Shown piece by piece: positions 33,116 through 48,100 of a DNA stretch of 64,000 nt. The stretch is from Corythucha ciliata (lineage: Eukaryota; Arthropoda; Insecta; Hemiptera; Tingidae). The notes beneath the pieces were generated by a model. That model worked only from the letters and a program-made list of their open reading frames with translations. It was not told the DNA's origin and did no database searches. Numbering within the stretch: position 1 is the stretch's first letter; each line of letters starts with the position of its first letter. Position numbers and translations under genes: made by a program. The DNA is taken from assembly GCA_038030265.1 (NCBI GenBank), contig CM075939.1:39537253-39601252 (forward strand). The letters run 5' to 3'.

Positions 33116-36100
33116 CTATATGCACGAGTCGGGATGTTGGCTCGTAATGGTCTTACGTGATTTACCACCTTTGCCGTCACCCGCATTACCGCCCTTGATT
33201 GTAGCATCTAAGGAAACTTTTCTAGGGTTTCCTAATGTAACTAGAGCTGAGGCTATAGCTAGGCCAGCTTTGAGATGGATGGAGGAGAGAAAAAGAAACG
33301 TAAATACCTTAAAATTGAGTCGAGTTAGTTTTGAAAGAGATTACCTGATTGGCCGTAAGGAGTGTAGGACCCTCCGCCAGTGGGCAAACGTACTAGTAAC
33401 GACAAGACAGCGGCTCGATTCCCGCTACACGGCTCTAGAGCTATAGGACTAGGACACTCCTAGACAAAACATCAACTCTGGTTAAAGCGTCGCCGCTACC
33501 CAAAAGGCAATTGTCTCACCTCTCGAGGTTTCTTCTTGACCGCTGTCGGAGACGTGGGTGTTGTTTCTTCCGAGGCGACCCGTTTCTCAATTTCAACCAG
33601 GACTTGGGAAAATGGGCGGCTCGCCATTTGTTCCATTTCGACGAAGAGTCTCTGAAAATCCATCCGATCCAAATCAGTGGCAGACCAACATAAAATGGAG
33701 ACCCAGGGCGGAACCTCCATGAGGCCCCCCCTTAGCCTCTAAAAATGAACCAATAACTTAATTTTTACGCAGCTGTCCACTAATTTTTCCTTGAAATTGC
33801 CTGACTTTTACCGGATTTCCCTGACCACTTTGAAATTCCCTAATTTTTGCCGGTTTTCCCGGACTGAAGCAACCCTGAATCAAGCTTTGGGCGCTCTTGA
33901 TGTCTGCTGGACCGGGCCCACGGTCACAAAAAAAGAGAGAGAAAAAAAAACTGGCAATGCCGCAGATATTCAGCTAAAAAACTTTTATAAATTCGTAGAC
34001 ATTCGTTCCGCAACCACAAAAAAGGCCACAAAATTTGCAACTTTGTTTAAATTAAAACCATAAGCATGCAATTTCGCTGAAATTGAGACCCGAAACTGTC
34101 AATTTCGCGGATATCCAGCCAGGAAAACTTGTAATGTTTCTTAAACTTGGATCACAACTTGCAAACTCAAAAATGCTTAGCTCTAAATGTTGGAATTTAC
34201 ACGGCTATTCATCAGGCAAAAAAAGGGACCAGAAACTTACTATTTCGCGCAAATTAAAACCAGAAACTATCAATTTCGCGAATATTCACACTTGAAACTT
34301 GCAATTTTGTGAAAGTAAAGGCCCGAAACTAGCAATTTTGCAAATGTTTAGTCTCAAAACTTGAAATTGACAAATTTTTACCTTTTAATAATGTAATTTT
34401 GTGGTAATATTAGCCAGGCTTAGGGCACTGTCGGGGCCAGCTAGCCCGGGGGGATCGACGACACCAAACTTGCAAGTTTGAGAAAATTAGGACCAAAAAC
34501 TTGCAATTTTTAGAATTTTAAGACCCTAAACTTACAATTTCGCAGACATTTACATCCGAATGATGTAATTTTGGGGCTATCCCTCAAGCTTCGGGCGCTG
34601 ACAAGGTCGGCTAGACTGTACACCGCGTCCACTATGCCACTTTTTACCGCAATTTATCAGTCAAATAATATCTAGTTCGTTTTCTGGATAACTTATTAAT
34701 TTTTAACATAAAATTGGGTGATATTCACGTACTTCTGCCTGAATCAGACTAAAAAATATTTTATCAATTGGTAATTTACGTCGCAAAATAATTCGTTTTA
34801 TGTGAGCCAGGAACCCATGTTTGACCATTTCCGGTCCACAAGTGTGACTGAAGTGGGAGGGGGGCACATTTAGGGTTGCCAACCGTCCCGAGGTACCTGG
34901 GACAGTCCCGGTTCGGCTAATTTCTAGACAAAAAAATTGGCATTGGGCGTATAATCCAGTCAAATGGTGTTCAAAATTGCCCTGAGGTGGAACAAAATGG
35001 AAACCTTGAAAATACTTTTGATTTTAATGTTTTTGGGGTGCTAAATCCGAATCTGAACTTTTCCAACAAAATTTCCTGTTGCGTTTTGAGATATCGGCGA
35101 AAAACGGTGAAATTTTGATACTTTTTCCCATTTTTCAATAATAACTTCGTGAGAGTGTGAATGACGTGAAAACATGCTATACACCTACACATTGAAACGA
35201 CATAGAATTTCCTACAAGTCGTGAAACAAACTATTTTTTTCGGACCATCCGTTTTTGAAATACAGCCCTTTAGAAAATGGCCATTTTTCTATACAATTGA
35301 AAAGTTATACTAGAGTTCAGAGTAGGGGTGCTCGGATATCAGCCGCAAATGGAGAGCCGGTTACAGCTAACAAAATTGCCGTCAACAACTCTCGCAGATA
35401 TCCTGATACAGTCTGGTTTCCCCAAAACGTTCCAAAAACCACAAAAAGTTCAAAAATGTCACAGTTTTTCTATAATTTCAAAGTGATCCCGAAGTTTTTC
35501 GAGGTCAACAATTTGTACACATCATACCTACACCACCCTAAACAACATGAAACGAAAAAAATCGCCTTGTCTGATTTATACCGAAAAATTGTAGCAGGTC
35601 CACGGACCTTGTAGACGTCAGACGTGGATAACGCTTTGCAAATTTACTTACTTTTCTCCAGTCCACTCCACAGATGAGAAGGATTGGGCGTCCTCCTCCT
35701 CCTCCTTCTCATTCTCCGATACCAACGCAACTCGCCCAAAAGGCAGCGCGCAAGCTCTCTGAGGTCTTTATTGAATTTCATCGAATCGTTCACTATACAC
35801 CTCGAGTAAAAAAACGTTATCCACGTTTAAACGTCATCCTCGTTAAAAATAGAGTATCTTATGTGATGTGATGAACAATTTACTGAGATGCTCTTTAGGG
35901 AAAATTATTATTTTCTGAAGCGCCGTATCTAAAGAACAGATGGTCCGAAAAATTCCATTAGGACCACAACTGTAGGAAATTTTGTGTGGTCTCAATGTGT
36001 ACATAGTGAGTTTTCACGTCAGTCGCACTCGTAAGAATTTATGAATGGAAATGTGAAAAAAAATACTAAAATTTCGCCGTTATCTCAAAACGCAACACGA

Positions 36101-39100
36101 AATTTTGTTGGAAAACAAAATAACATCAAGTGAGAATAAAATTAATGAAAATCGTCCCATTCGTTTTATCAGTCGATTTTTTTTTCTTTCACCTTTCTTT
36201 CACCTTATGTCAGATTTTTTTTTTTTTTTAAACTGTAAGGCCCGATTTCACCAACTTCTTAAACCACGATCAACAACTAATCACGATTACAATGTAAACA
36301 TTCATATCAGAATTCATATAGGTCGTCATTGGCAACTAATCGCGATCAACTTTAAACGAGATCAATTTTGTTGGTGAAAATGGGCCTAAGTGTCGGGCCA
36401 ACTTCACGCAACCTGAACGAAGAACGGAATCGTTTGTTTAGCGCCACAGAACGGACAAAACTTCGTTTTTTTACGTCTGTTTAGCCGGTTGTCATAGAAA
36501 AGTGAAACACATGTGAGAATTTCGTCAAAATTAGTTGACTTTGTCAAGAGATGGGTATGTTGGAGGGAAGGCCACAAGCCCCTCCCACCACTGAGAGGCA
36601 CTAGACCTCCTTCACTTGGACCGATTAAATTCAAAATGGGATTATCTCTGGCCTATCCTACGTTTATCATGAATATCTCATGAAATTTCCTGTTTTAGGA
36701 AATGTGTGGATTGATGGGAATTCCCCCCCCCCTCAACCTCTCCTTTTGGACCAATTTAATTCAGATTCGAATCGGTCGATCTATGGCCTAACCTACGCTT
36801 ATCATGAATATAAGTTGCCTCTTGTAGGAGATAATTGCGTTGGTGAGAAGTGTACACTGCCCCCCCCCCCTGGAGTCCCACCAATTGGACCTATTTTATT
36901 CACATTTAAATGGGACCATATATGGGCGCAACCAATGTTCATCATGAATATTTCGTCAAGATCGGTTGCCTTTCTTGGGAGATGTGTGCGTAGGGTGACC
37001 AGACGTCCTACTTTCCTCGGACATGTCCTACTTTTTTGAGCATCCTGGGACGTCTGGACTCATTTTTCGTGTGTCCGGGAAGAGGTCAAAAGTGTCCTCT
37101 GTTTTGTCCTACTTTTTTCAGCTCAACTTACAACGTCGGATGGGTCCAACTCCGAACATCTCTGACATACATTATCCAAACAAAGCTGTGGGACTTAGCC
37201 GAAACTTCCCCTGTCCACGTTTCGCCATCACGGTTCTTATCCATCACGTTCTCACGAAGCTCTTCCATAACCGAATGTTTTCATTTTGGCACCAATTTCA
37301 CGTATTTTTGTAATTTCCTACCTCAATTTTGCGGATTTTCAACCTGGGGAACGCGCAATCAAAAAGTTACGACGGCGCGCGCGGGGACCTGTGAGGTCTA
37401 ATTCGCCTTAGTTAGAGAGATCCACTATTAGAGCCACCGGAATTATGAAATCGCCGAATAATCAAAAAAGTGATTTCTTTGCCAAACAACCAAGAGATAA
37501 TTAACAAGAAGGTGTGATATCAATTAACTTCTCAAAGCAAAAAGCTTTGTTAGAAAAAATATCGTACAAGTGAAAATTATCCGCCAATTTAAAATTGTGG
37601 ACTATACAAAAACTGGTATCCAGGCCCGTCACCAGGCATGGCAGGCGGGGTCCAGGCCAGTCATTTAAGGCACAGGGGTTCAAAAAATTGAACAAAGCTG
37701 AATGTTTGCGATGCAGTCCCAGAGATGGGTTCCATTTGTGGTAAAACCGAGTTACACCACATTCAAAAGACCCCCGTTTGAGGCGCTCGGATAACCTAGA
37801 AATTTTCAGATCTTTTTCTGTTTTTGGATTATATCCTCCAAATTATGGCGGCTTGCACGTTTGAAGTGGACAAATTTGCCAACAAGTGGCGTGCAAATGC
37901 AGCGGGGTAGGTCAATTAGAAACCGAAATACAGCATGTCAAAAGTTGCTCATTTCCCAAAAAATTGCCCCCCCTGACCACTTCCGGTGGGATTTTTATCT
38001 TCACCGAGCCATTTTTGCACTTTGTGGTTGGTCTTAGATCCGCGCCCTAGCACCCCAGAAACACAAACAAGAACGAAATCAATCATTAAATGCAAAAAAT
38101 ACTACATCAACTCTCACAAAAATTCTAATTGCACAACAACGTGACAGAATTACCTGAGAACGAGCACCTGACCCACCAGGTCTTTTTGGTTTTGATAATT
38201 AGAGACTTCTGCATAAAGTATTGATAACAGACTCAGGTCATTAATGGAAGGGTAAGGAAGGCATCGGTGGACCCTCACCGCTCTTAACCGACAGCGTGAG
38301 AGAGGGTGACAAAAACATTAAAAATAAGCGGACTGGCGTCAGTATTGGTGAAATCATCAGTTTTGTGCTAAAATCGACAAAGTTTTCAAGACAGAGTCGC
38401 CAGTTTTTAGGGTAAAATCGCCAGTTTTAGTGTATAACGTTAATTTTTGGGGAAAAATCACCAGTAGTGTTGTGAAAACTTCAGCTTTGGGCTATTGCGT
38501 GAAATTGTCTGTTTCAGAATCTTCAGTTTTTGGTTTAAAAAAATCAAGTTGTTAACGTCTCTCAGGCAAGAAGTCGAAAATTTGGACACCCTGTATTGAA
38601 GGGCTAAGCACATTCCTACAAGTATCAATATTTCTGGGGAAAACGTTGTCAGTTTTTGGACAGAAAATCCTAAATAGAAGGCTACAACGATATTTTACAA
38701 TCGGAAATGTTAGTTTTTGACGGATTCTGCCCCCTTTTTGTAAAAACTCAGTTTCTGGGGAACAATTTGACGATTTAAAGCGCCCATATATTGAGTAGAC
38801 GAACTACCATTTCTCTTGCTGGAGTCTCTGTTGCATCTGGCATCTTCTGCCCACCCCTAGACCAAGGTCTGGCTACGCCCCTGACGCTACTGATACAAAT
38901 TATACCCAATTTTAAAAATGTTCAAAAAACAATCAAGTTACCTGTCTTCGTCTAAACATATCGTACTTCTGTTTTATTTTCCACAAAATGGCCGCAACAA
39001 GCAACAGCAATAGGAAGCACCTGAAACCATTACTTTTATAACACCACACTGAGGTTATTACTTACATGCACAAACAAAAAAAAAACTTACGACGAAAACG

Positions 39101-42100
39101 TAATAAAAAATTGCTGTAAATTCAATTTCGGGTACTGAGAAAACGAGATTTGAATCCAAAGGGGAGGTTGAAAGTCGTAGACGTAGACATAAAACGTCGT
39201 TAACGACACGTTTTCCACCACACCGAAATTATACTCGTTTTTGTAGAATTTCGTTTTAAAATTAGTACAATTGTGACTAATGAACAGAGCCTTTTCCGCT
39301 TGATTGACTAAAAGGACAAACGGGGGGGGGGGGTATTTAACGCTGAGGCACTCCTTTCAATATTTATTTAATGTACCTGTTTTAACTGTGATGTTCATTT
39401 TAGCGTTCACTGAACAGGTGATGCTGAAATCAGCGTCTATATCGGCTTTGGGTGGACTATTTTTGAAATTAATTTGCGTATAGTGGCGGTCATCTTTTTT
39501 CGACAAGTTGAAAGTAAACTGGTAGTCTATTGTGAGGTCGTCTGAATAGATAGAACGACGTAAAAAAAAAAAAAAAAAAACTTTGGGGTTTACAGGAAGG
39601 GGGGGAGGTAGAAGAGTAACTCACAAAAACACGAGCCGTTGTTGGTTGGATCACCGTGATAATGATTTTGTGTATCGCATCGCTCACAGTGGTCCCCAAT
39701 GATTCCTTTGGTTGTGCAGTGACATCTTCCGGTATCGGCCACGCAGTTGGTTCCGTGATTGTTGCACTCGCAAGCTGTTCGGATTCAAAGAAGTGATTAA
39801 ATTGTGGGGAGGGTGGTTGGGGGGAAGGGAACCTTACGGGTGCAGTTTCCTCCGTTGACGGGGGATCCGTAGAAACCAGGGCGACAGCTTTCACAGTGCT
39901 CACCTTGTGTCAGGTTACCACAAGGTTGAATGCATACCGATGAATTTTTAAGGCAGGTGCTGTGCCCATTGCATTGGCAACCTTATTAAAATGGGTAAAA
40001 TATGAAACTTACGTCACTGTCAGGTCTAGGTTCAATTAAAGAACTTACTCGGACAGTACGTAAAATACCATCGCCCGGGAGACAGACAAGTTGACGGCGG
40101 TTTATTCCCTCCAGGCAAACAAATTCCCTTACCGGTACCAGTTCCATCGTCGCACCACCCGCAGTCAAGAGCTTCCAAACAATCACCGCACCATTTGTGC
40201 GATAGACAAACAGAATCACCCGCCGTCAGTGGACAGCGCGTGTTCAAAGTCGACCACTCACGGCACAGACCGTACGGAAATGACGCCGTATAGGCTGTTT
40301 TGTCAACGCACCGTCTTTCATTATGACACCAAATACACTCTTGAAGGGTGCAATTGGCGCATGATGTCAGCTCGCTGCAACTCGGCCGGCAAGTGGCCGA
40401 ACTGACAACACCGCCGACTCCTCCCTGCTCGATCGCCACGTTTGAAACGTTCGACGTGCAGTGTTCGTCGGCCCAATGACAGTCTTTGTGAACGCGACAT
40501 GTTTGACAGTTGTGAAACGCCGCGCAATTCAATTCTTCGTCCTGAGGGCAGTCTGAACTCAGTGTAACCGCCTGGAAAAAATCATTAAATAAATCACTAA
40601 TCCTTGTGTCTTAGTGATCTGCTCAGGTTACTCGAACTGTCTGATAGCCTTGCGTCCCTGGTATTGGATATTTGCACATATTTTCAGAGGTACACTTATT
40701 GGTCTGAGGACACCAACCGCATCCCAGAGATGTGTGAACACACGACACACAGTTCCTTAATTCAGAGCACGCTAGAATGTTAGCAGTCATCGACGACCTT
40801 CCCTCTTTCGGACATTTTCTAAAAATTGCAATAGAATGTTGAACATAATAATTTCTGAGAGCCTTAAAAAGACTCACAAGTAGTAATTCTGTTGTTTATC
40901 GTCAAAATCTGGATCAGAAATAAGTGCGCGAGGAATAGTGAGCACTGATACACACTTGGAAACCGTCAAATCCCAAACGCATTTAACGCCAGGACGAGTG
41001 TTGTGACACGCAGTCATGGAAACGAGACTATCGCACGAACCACCGGTGTATTTGAGTAGATCGTTGAGCATTTGACCGTCAAAACCTCCGTAAATGTAGA
41101 GGGAATTTGAAAAAGTGACGGCCGAATGACCGAATCGAGCGAGGTCGGCGCGAAGAGTCGACGGTACTTGAATAGTGGACCACGAGTCACATACAACGTC
41201 ATAGGCCAGGGCTTCGGACGAATAGCATTTGGCGCCGCTCGATCGAGCGGTGTCATTGTGCGTGTTGCCACCGAAGACGATCATTAAACCGTTCAGAAAG
41301 GTGGCGGTGTGAAGGAAACGGGCCGAAGAGCCGGCGCTTAACATTTTCCAAGTGCGACTGTCAGGCTCGTACGAGTAGAGACGGTTTGAAAGAGAGGGCG
41401 TGGCTGGGCTTTCAGAAATGTAACCACCGTACACGTAGATGCGTTCGGTGAGTGGATCCCAGGCGCTTGAGTGCCCGTAACTGCCGTTCATGGGAAAACC
41501 GCGAGTTTTAACGACGCTCCATTCTCTAGTTCCTAGAATAATAACAAACAACGTCTATCACTCATTTTAACGCTTAAACCGGAATAAAATACTAACCAAA
41601 ATGATACTCTTGAACTGCGCTCAAATACCCATAAATGGGCGAGTGTCCAAATATGACAACCATTCGCTCCAAACTGTGTTTTCCGGTGACTAAAGTGGCA
41701 GTGTGCCCCGCTGTACGCAAAGGGCCACACAGTGAGCTAGAATTACATGGTTCCGATCTAACAGTAATATTTTCCCAGGATTTAGCGCTGACGTCAAAGG
41801 CCCACAGCTCGTTACAAACAATGCCACCGGATTTCACTCCTCCGTATATGTAGATTTTATCCTGATAAAGTAAATTCAAGTCGTTACAACAAATTCAGAA
41901 GTTTAAAAATGTTGTGTGAAACATACCCCAAAAAGAACGGCGGAGTGACCGTAGCGTGGTGTCGGTGCCGGCCTACTATTCGCGTGATGCGTTTCCCACA
42001 CATTACCCGTAAAGTCGTAAGTGTACATCATTTCAGACGTATTGTACGACTCGCCACCGATAATGTGCAATGAATCACTCCATACGACCGCCGTGTGCGA

Positions 42101-45100
42101 GGCCGACCCCTTGGGTAAAACCCCTCTCGGCTGGACCACTTCCCAATAGCCAAGGTCGGCAACTTGGGAACAATCCTCGCCCCTGTATTTCGGTTTGCAC
42201 AGACACGTGTGTTTGTCTGTTTGACACACCCCGTTGGAATAGGAACAGTTATTCGGGCAAATTGATTGATCGCAAGCCGGCCCGGTGAAATACCCGTCAC
42301 AAGTGCACACTCCATCGATGCATACGCCATTACCAGAACAGTTAGTATTTGATACTCGGCTGGGACATGAGTTCAGTCTAAAATTGAACCGCGTTAAAAA
42401 CACTATTGTCCTCAAAAACAATTATACGCTACTCACGTGTACGAAATATTGAAGCCAGACAAATTATACGCAACGTCGCTATAAAAATGTATTAACGCGT
42501 ATCCCGACTTAGCAACAACTTCTGGTACTCGTCTAATAGCGTAGCGCCCGCTATACATTAACCCACTGGAAGAAAAACCAATCAACAACAACAAATAATA
42601 TCACCGTAGGTGTGGAGGGGGGGAGAATAGTGAAATTACCTGAAAACCGCTAGCAAAGGTGAATGGACGGAATCGCCGTCGTAAATGTACAAGTGATCCC
42701 AGCCACACTCCGTGGCAAACTCCTCGACGTGAAGCCGAATCGAAGAATTTGGGATGGCACTGCCGTCGATAAGCCACGAACATTTGGAGTCGAATGAATA
42801 ATTTCCAGGGCCGTCGTGCACGTAGCCTCTTTTCCCCGATAGCCTGGGCCGGGAAAAAAGTTGTTCTTACTCATATTAAATAGTTAGTTTATCCTAATTT
42901 TACGTCGCATTGACTTTTAATAGGGCATGCTCATTATTAATTTATGCTTATTGGGCGGGGAGGCGGGGCACAGAAGCAACAATACCACAAAATCGCGAAT
43001 GAATTACCCCGAAGAGTAATGCCTCGGCATGGTTGGGAGGAGCGCATAGTCAGGAAGATGCACGTGAACCTGACCCAAACCATAACGCAAAAAACGACGT
43101 CTTTTGTTTACGTTTGTTAAACCAGAATTTAGGTTTGTTTAGCATTTCGAAACATGATTTAAAATAGATGGGTGCGGCCAACTTCATGCAACCCAACCCA
43201 TGAACGAAATCGTTTGTTTAGCGCCATTTCTAGTCTTAAAATCGTTTGTCTAGCCAAAATGATCGTTTGTTTAGCATTTCGAAACATGATTTTTGAAAAA
43301 TTGATTATTGCGGCAAACTTCACGCAACCCGACCCATGAACCAAATCGTTTGTTTAGCCTTTCAAGTACTTTTAACAACTAACAAACTTAGGTACGGCTA
43401 GCTTCACACTCCACGACCTATGAACGAAATCGATTGTTAAGCGGCATTTCTGGACTTAAAATAGTTTGTTTAGACCAAATCTCCGCTTGTTTAGAACTTC
43501 GAAACAGGATTTTTCAAGAATAGATGGGCGCGGCAAACTTCAAGCAACCCTCACCATGAACGAAATCGTTTGTTTAGCCGCGGCTAAAACAGAGAAAAAC
43601 GCTAATTCATGGCTAAAATTGAGAAAAATAGCTAATTAGCGAATACATTATGAAAAAGCGCTAACTCGCGGATGATGTGGAAAAACGCTATTAAACAGCT
43701 AAAATTGACAACAATCACTCATTCACGGCAAAATTTAAGGAAGACGCCAATTCACGGCGTAAATGTAGAAAAACGTTAATTCGCGGCTGAAATTGGGAAG
43801 AACACTAATTTTTGGCTAAAATAGTGAAAAAAACCAAGAAAGAGCGCAACTTCACGGATAAAGTGTAGAAAAAAAATCACTAATTCACTGCTAAATTTAG
43901 ATTAACGCCAAAAACCACGGCTAAAATCAATAAAAACATTAATACCCGGCTAAAATTCGGAAAAAATGTTTATTCGCGGCCAAAATTAAGGAAAAGTGCT
44001 ACTAGGCGGCCAAAACAGAGAAAAAAAGCTCATTCATGGCTACAATCGAGAAAAATCACTAAATAGCGGAGACATTAAGAAAAAGCGCTAATTCACGGAT
44101 AAAGTGCAAAAAAACGCTAATAAGCAGCTGCAATGGACAAAAAGCACTAATTTGCGGCTATAAAACTGGAAAAAACACAACGATGAATCGCTCACAGAGT
44201 CAGCTTATATATATACATATATCTATTGTTTAAAGAAACGCCAGTCCATGGTTTCTTGAGGAAACTTAGGTTGCTAATAAGTAAAATTTGTTGTTTTAAA
44301 GCGTTAGTTCGCGGCTAATATTGAGAAATACAGATCATTTGCCACTAATATTAAGGAAAATATACCAATTCTTAAGGCAACCTTCACGGCAGTGTATTTG
44401 AAGTTTACTTCGCTGCTAAAATAGAGAAAATAACGCTAACTCCACGTTTCTTTAGGCTATTAATTTGTGGCTAAAATTGAGAAGACATAGGCCGGTACAG
44501 TAATGGGCGGGTACGTGCCAAAAAGTTCGAAAAAAGCGCTAATATTCGCGGCAAAAATAGTGGAAACCCGCTAATTCGCGGCTATATGTGAGAAAACGTT
44601 GTAATTAACAGCTAAAATGGAAGAAAGGCGTTACTAGAAAGGCAAACTAGAAGCGCTCATTCGCATCGTTCAAAGGTGTTTGAACTATCTGAGTTCTCAA
44701 AAAACAATGGCGAACTTGCAATTTCATGCACCCCAAAACTTGTGAATTCGCTTATATTTAGCTCCGAAGCTTTAGGTGCTCACGATGCTGCCTGGACCGA
44801 GAACAAAAGGCCTCGACACTAGCAAATTCACCGAAATGAAAACCCGAAATTTGCATTTTCGCAAGAATTGAGACCAGAAAGTTACAGTGCTCTAGATGTT
44901 CAGCCAGGAAGCTTCCAATTTCATAAGTATTCGACGGGTTTTGGGCGTGTATGAGGGCGGCTACCCTGGGTTTCAGAAAAAACGCCGAGAAACTTGCATA
45001 CATCTTCAATAGAAACACGCAATTAGACGTGAAACTGTTAATTTCACAGATAATGAGCAAAGAAACTAATAATTCACTCAAATTAGGACCCGAACTTGCA

Positions 45101-48100
45101 AACTCACAAACATTTAGGGCCGTATTCATAGACATTTCTTGAGGCCCGTTCACAAGCTCTGTGCAATGCGTATGTGGAGTCCATGTAACCTATCAAAATG
45201 CTCCATTTTTCGAGGGAATAAATTTGTTTGGTTGCATAGACTCCACAGAACGTAAACATAGAGCTTGTGAACGGGCCTTTAAACTTAAATTTCCCTAAGT
45301 GAGCGTCAAAACAGATGATTTTTTCCCAACAAAAACTGATTTGATTTTTACTTAGGAGAATTTTAACTTAAGTACCGACTATGAATACGGGTCTTAGCCC
45401 TAAATGTTTTAATTACGTGGCTAACCGTTAGCCAGTCGCGCAGTCAGGGCCGGCTTGGTTTGCCCGGGGACCACGCCCGATAAAAAAAACGACCCTGAAA
45501 CATGCTATTCCGCGAAAATACAGACCACTAACTACAAATTTTTCGAACATTTAGACACGAAACTTGAAATTTCACGAATATTCAGCAGGATACTTCCAGT
45601 TTTGAAATGTTTAGCTCTAAAATATCAAAACTTTGTGGCTTTTCGTCAGTCTTTGAGCACTGTCATGGACGGCTAGAAGGGGACACGGACGATTCAATTT
45701 GGTTGTAGTTAGCTCCATGAGCAATGTGAAATTTTGAGGCTTGCTAGTAGCCAGGGCTTCATTCAAAATTGGATGGCGATGGTGGTTGCGAAGAACCATT
45801 TTGACTCTTGCCAGCCGTTTTCAAGCTGCCCAAAGGGGAGTTCGCCAGCAGCTAGTCCTGGTGTGGGCCACTGTATAGGGTGACCAGACGTCCTACTTTC
45901 CCCGGAAATGTCGTACTTTCTTGGGCGTCCGGGCTCATTTTTCAGGTGTCCGGGGAGAGGTCAAAATTGTCCTCTTTTTTTGTCACACGAACAAAGTTCA
46001 CTCAGAAAACAATACAGTGATTTCGCCCACTGAACCTCTTCCACATACCGTCACGCCTCCATTTCACTCAAAATTCTAAAATTCGCCCAACAACCCATGA
46101 GATTGGACCGAAGGAAAATAAGACTCACAAGGTCTGTTCCAGCAAGGTGCTTGGAACACGTTCGGAGCAGAGTTGTCATGGTACCAGTCAATAAAATGGT
46201 AGTCCCATGGAAACTCTGCTTCGAACAGGTTCCAAGCACCTTGCTGGAACAGACCTACAGACTGATTTAAAACCAGTCATGAGCGTTTCATCACTTTCGA
46301 AAACAGAATTTCGGTATTTTTACTCTTCCAAACATCAATTTCGCGAATTTTCACTCATTCAAAACTAAATTTGGCGGATTCATCTCGTTCAAATTCCAAT
46401 TTCGGGGGTTTGCTCATTCAAAAACAAAATTTCGTGGAATTTGCTCCTTCAAAAACCAAATTTCGTAGGATTTACTATTTCAAAAACCACGGACTTATGG
46501 ACTTAACGGACTTTCATTCTTTCAGAATCCAATTTAGTGGACTTGCGCTCCTTTAAAACCTAATTTCGGATTTCCCCCTATTCGAAAACCAAAGTTATAG
46601 GCCTTTTCTCTTTATAAAACCAGTTTCGCGCTAGTTTGATAATTCAGAAAACGGATTTGGCTCATTTAAAATCCAAATTCCCAATTTTGGATTACTCCAA
46701 ACCTAAATTTCGTTAAATTGGGTATTATAAACTCCAAATTTTGCGGATTTCTTTTCATTCAAAAACCTAATTTTGTGGATTTGGCTCATTTCAACCACAA
46801 TTTCACAGATATTGGTTATTTTACACACACAAAATTTTGCGGGTTTGGTTCTTTCCAAAGCACACGAGTCGCACGTCTTTGACCAATTCGAAAAGCAAAC
46901 CTAATTTAACGAATTTTTCCTATTTCGACCCCTAATTTCGCGTATTTTTATTATTACAAAAAACAAATTCAGTATCCTTAGTTTTTTTCTAAAATCAAGC
47001 TCCGCAAATTCATGGATTTGGCTCGATCAAACACAAAATTTTGTCATTCTGGCTCTCACAAACCGTAGTTTTGCGGGCTTTCGCTCTTTCCAATCCTAAT
47101 TCGCCGACTTGGCTCATTCAAAAACCATAATTTAATAGTTTTGGCTCTTTCAAACCTCAGTTTCGTAGTTTTCGTTCTTCAGGGTTGCCACTGAATGGAT
47201 CGAAAGGAATTCCCTGACTTTTCCCAGTTTTCCATGAACGCTCGGATGCGAGTTCGAGTCCCGGGTCTCACGTTGGCTTCATGAGTAGCGAGAAAATCGT
47301 TAAATCCCCCAAAACTGTATCCAGCCCTGTAAACTTGCTGTTCAGCTGCATGTGTGCGATCATTCGCAATCGCACTCCACCCAGCAGCAAATTGGATTTT
47401 CCAGTTCAAAAACTACTAATTTTGCCCCCCTCCCTCCCTCCCGGGGATACGCCCACAAAACCATCAGGGGATGAGGACGACTCGATGATTTGGTAAGGCG
47501 GAGAGGAACGACCTTCGGTGGCGGAACGAATGACCAGTTGTCGAATCGCCAGTTTAGCCATTCCTAGGGCGCATGTAGTCACTACTGCCAATTTTGGGAC
47601 GTGAATAGTCAGTTTGGCTATTATCAGCACCAAAAGTGCCAGCTTGGCCATTTTCACAGCGCGAACTGTCTGTTCTGCCATTTTGGGACTCTAATATACT
47701 CAAGTGTAGCCCTTTTTTGGGAGCGACTAGTCCATCAGTGGTCACTTTGGCCATTTTTGGCACGTGAATGGTCGATTTAGTCAGTTTCAGGGCGGAGGTC
47801 ATGATCTGTTTAAGGGTTATCATGGCGCTTGAAGTCATTTTCAAAGTGAGAATTGCCAGTTTGGCTATTTGTAGCGCGCAAATAGTCAGTTTAGCAATTT
47901 TCAAGGTGCGAATAGTCAGCTTTGTCATTTTGGAGTGCGGTTATAATCGGCTTAGCCATTTTTATGGTTGGAGTAGCAAGTTTAGCAATTTTCAGTCAGA
48001 GAAAAGCCTGCCTGTCAGCCTCAAGCTGTAGCCTGTCAGCTATCAAGACATCTTTAGTAGAGTAAAGCACACAATTTCTTAAGCCTTGAATCCCCACCTG

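Noticed and set aside
33120..33446. 108-residue plus-strand frame
   Set aside because: Shadow of attractin exons 15 and 16 on the minus strand, whose joined frame matches the attractin C-terminus.
40091..40405. 104-residue plus-strand frame
   Set aside because: Shadow of attractin exon 8.
47240..47275. tRNA-like B box (GAGTTCGAGTCCCGGG)
   Set aside because: No matching A box, acceptor stem or cloverleaf could be placed around it, and the copy at about 50837 is just the duplicated block.
47406..47928. Open frames of 91-124 residues rich in MAKLAI, IAKLTI-type repeats (also at 50947-51523)
   Set aside because: These are translations of the R3 ~30-bp array in the duplicated block. They have no domain, lie inside an attractin intron and are duplicated only because the DNA block is.
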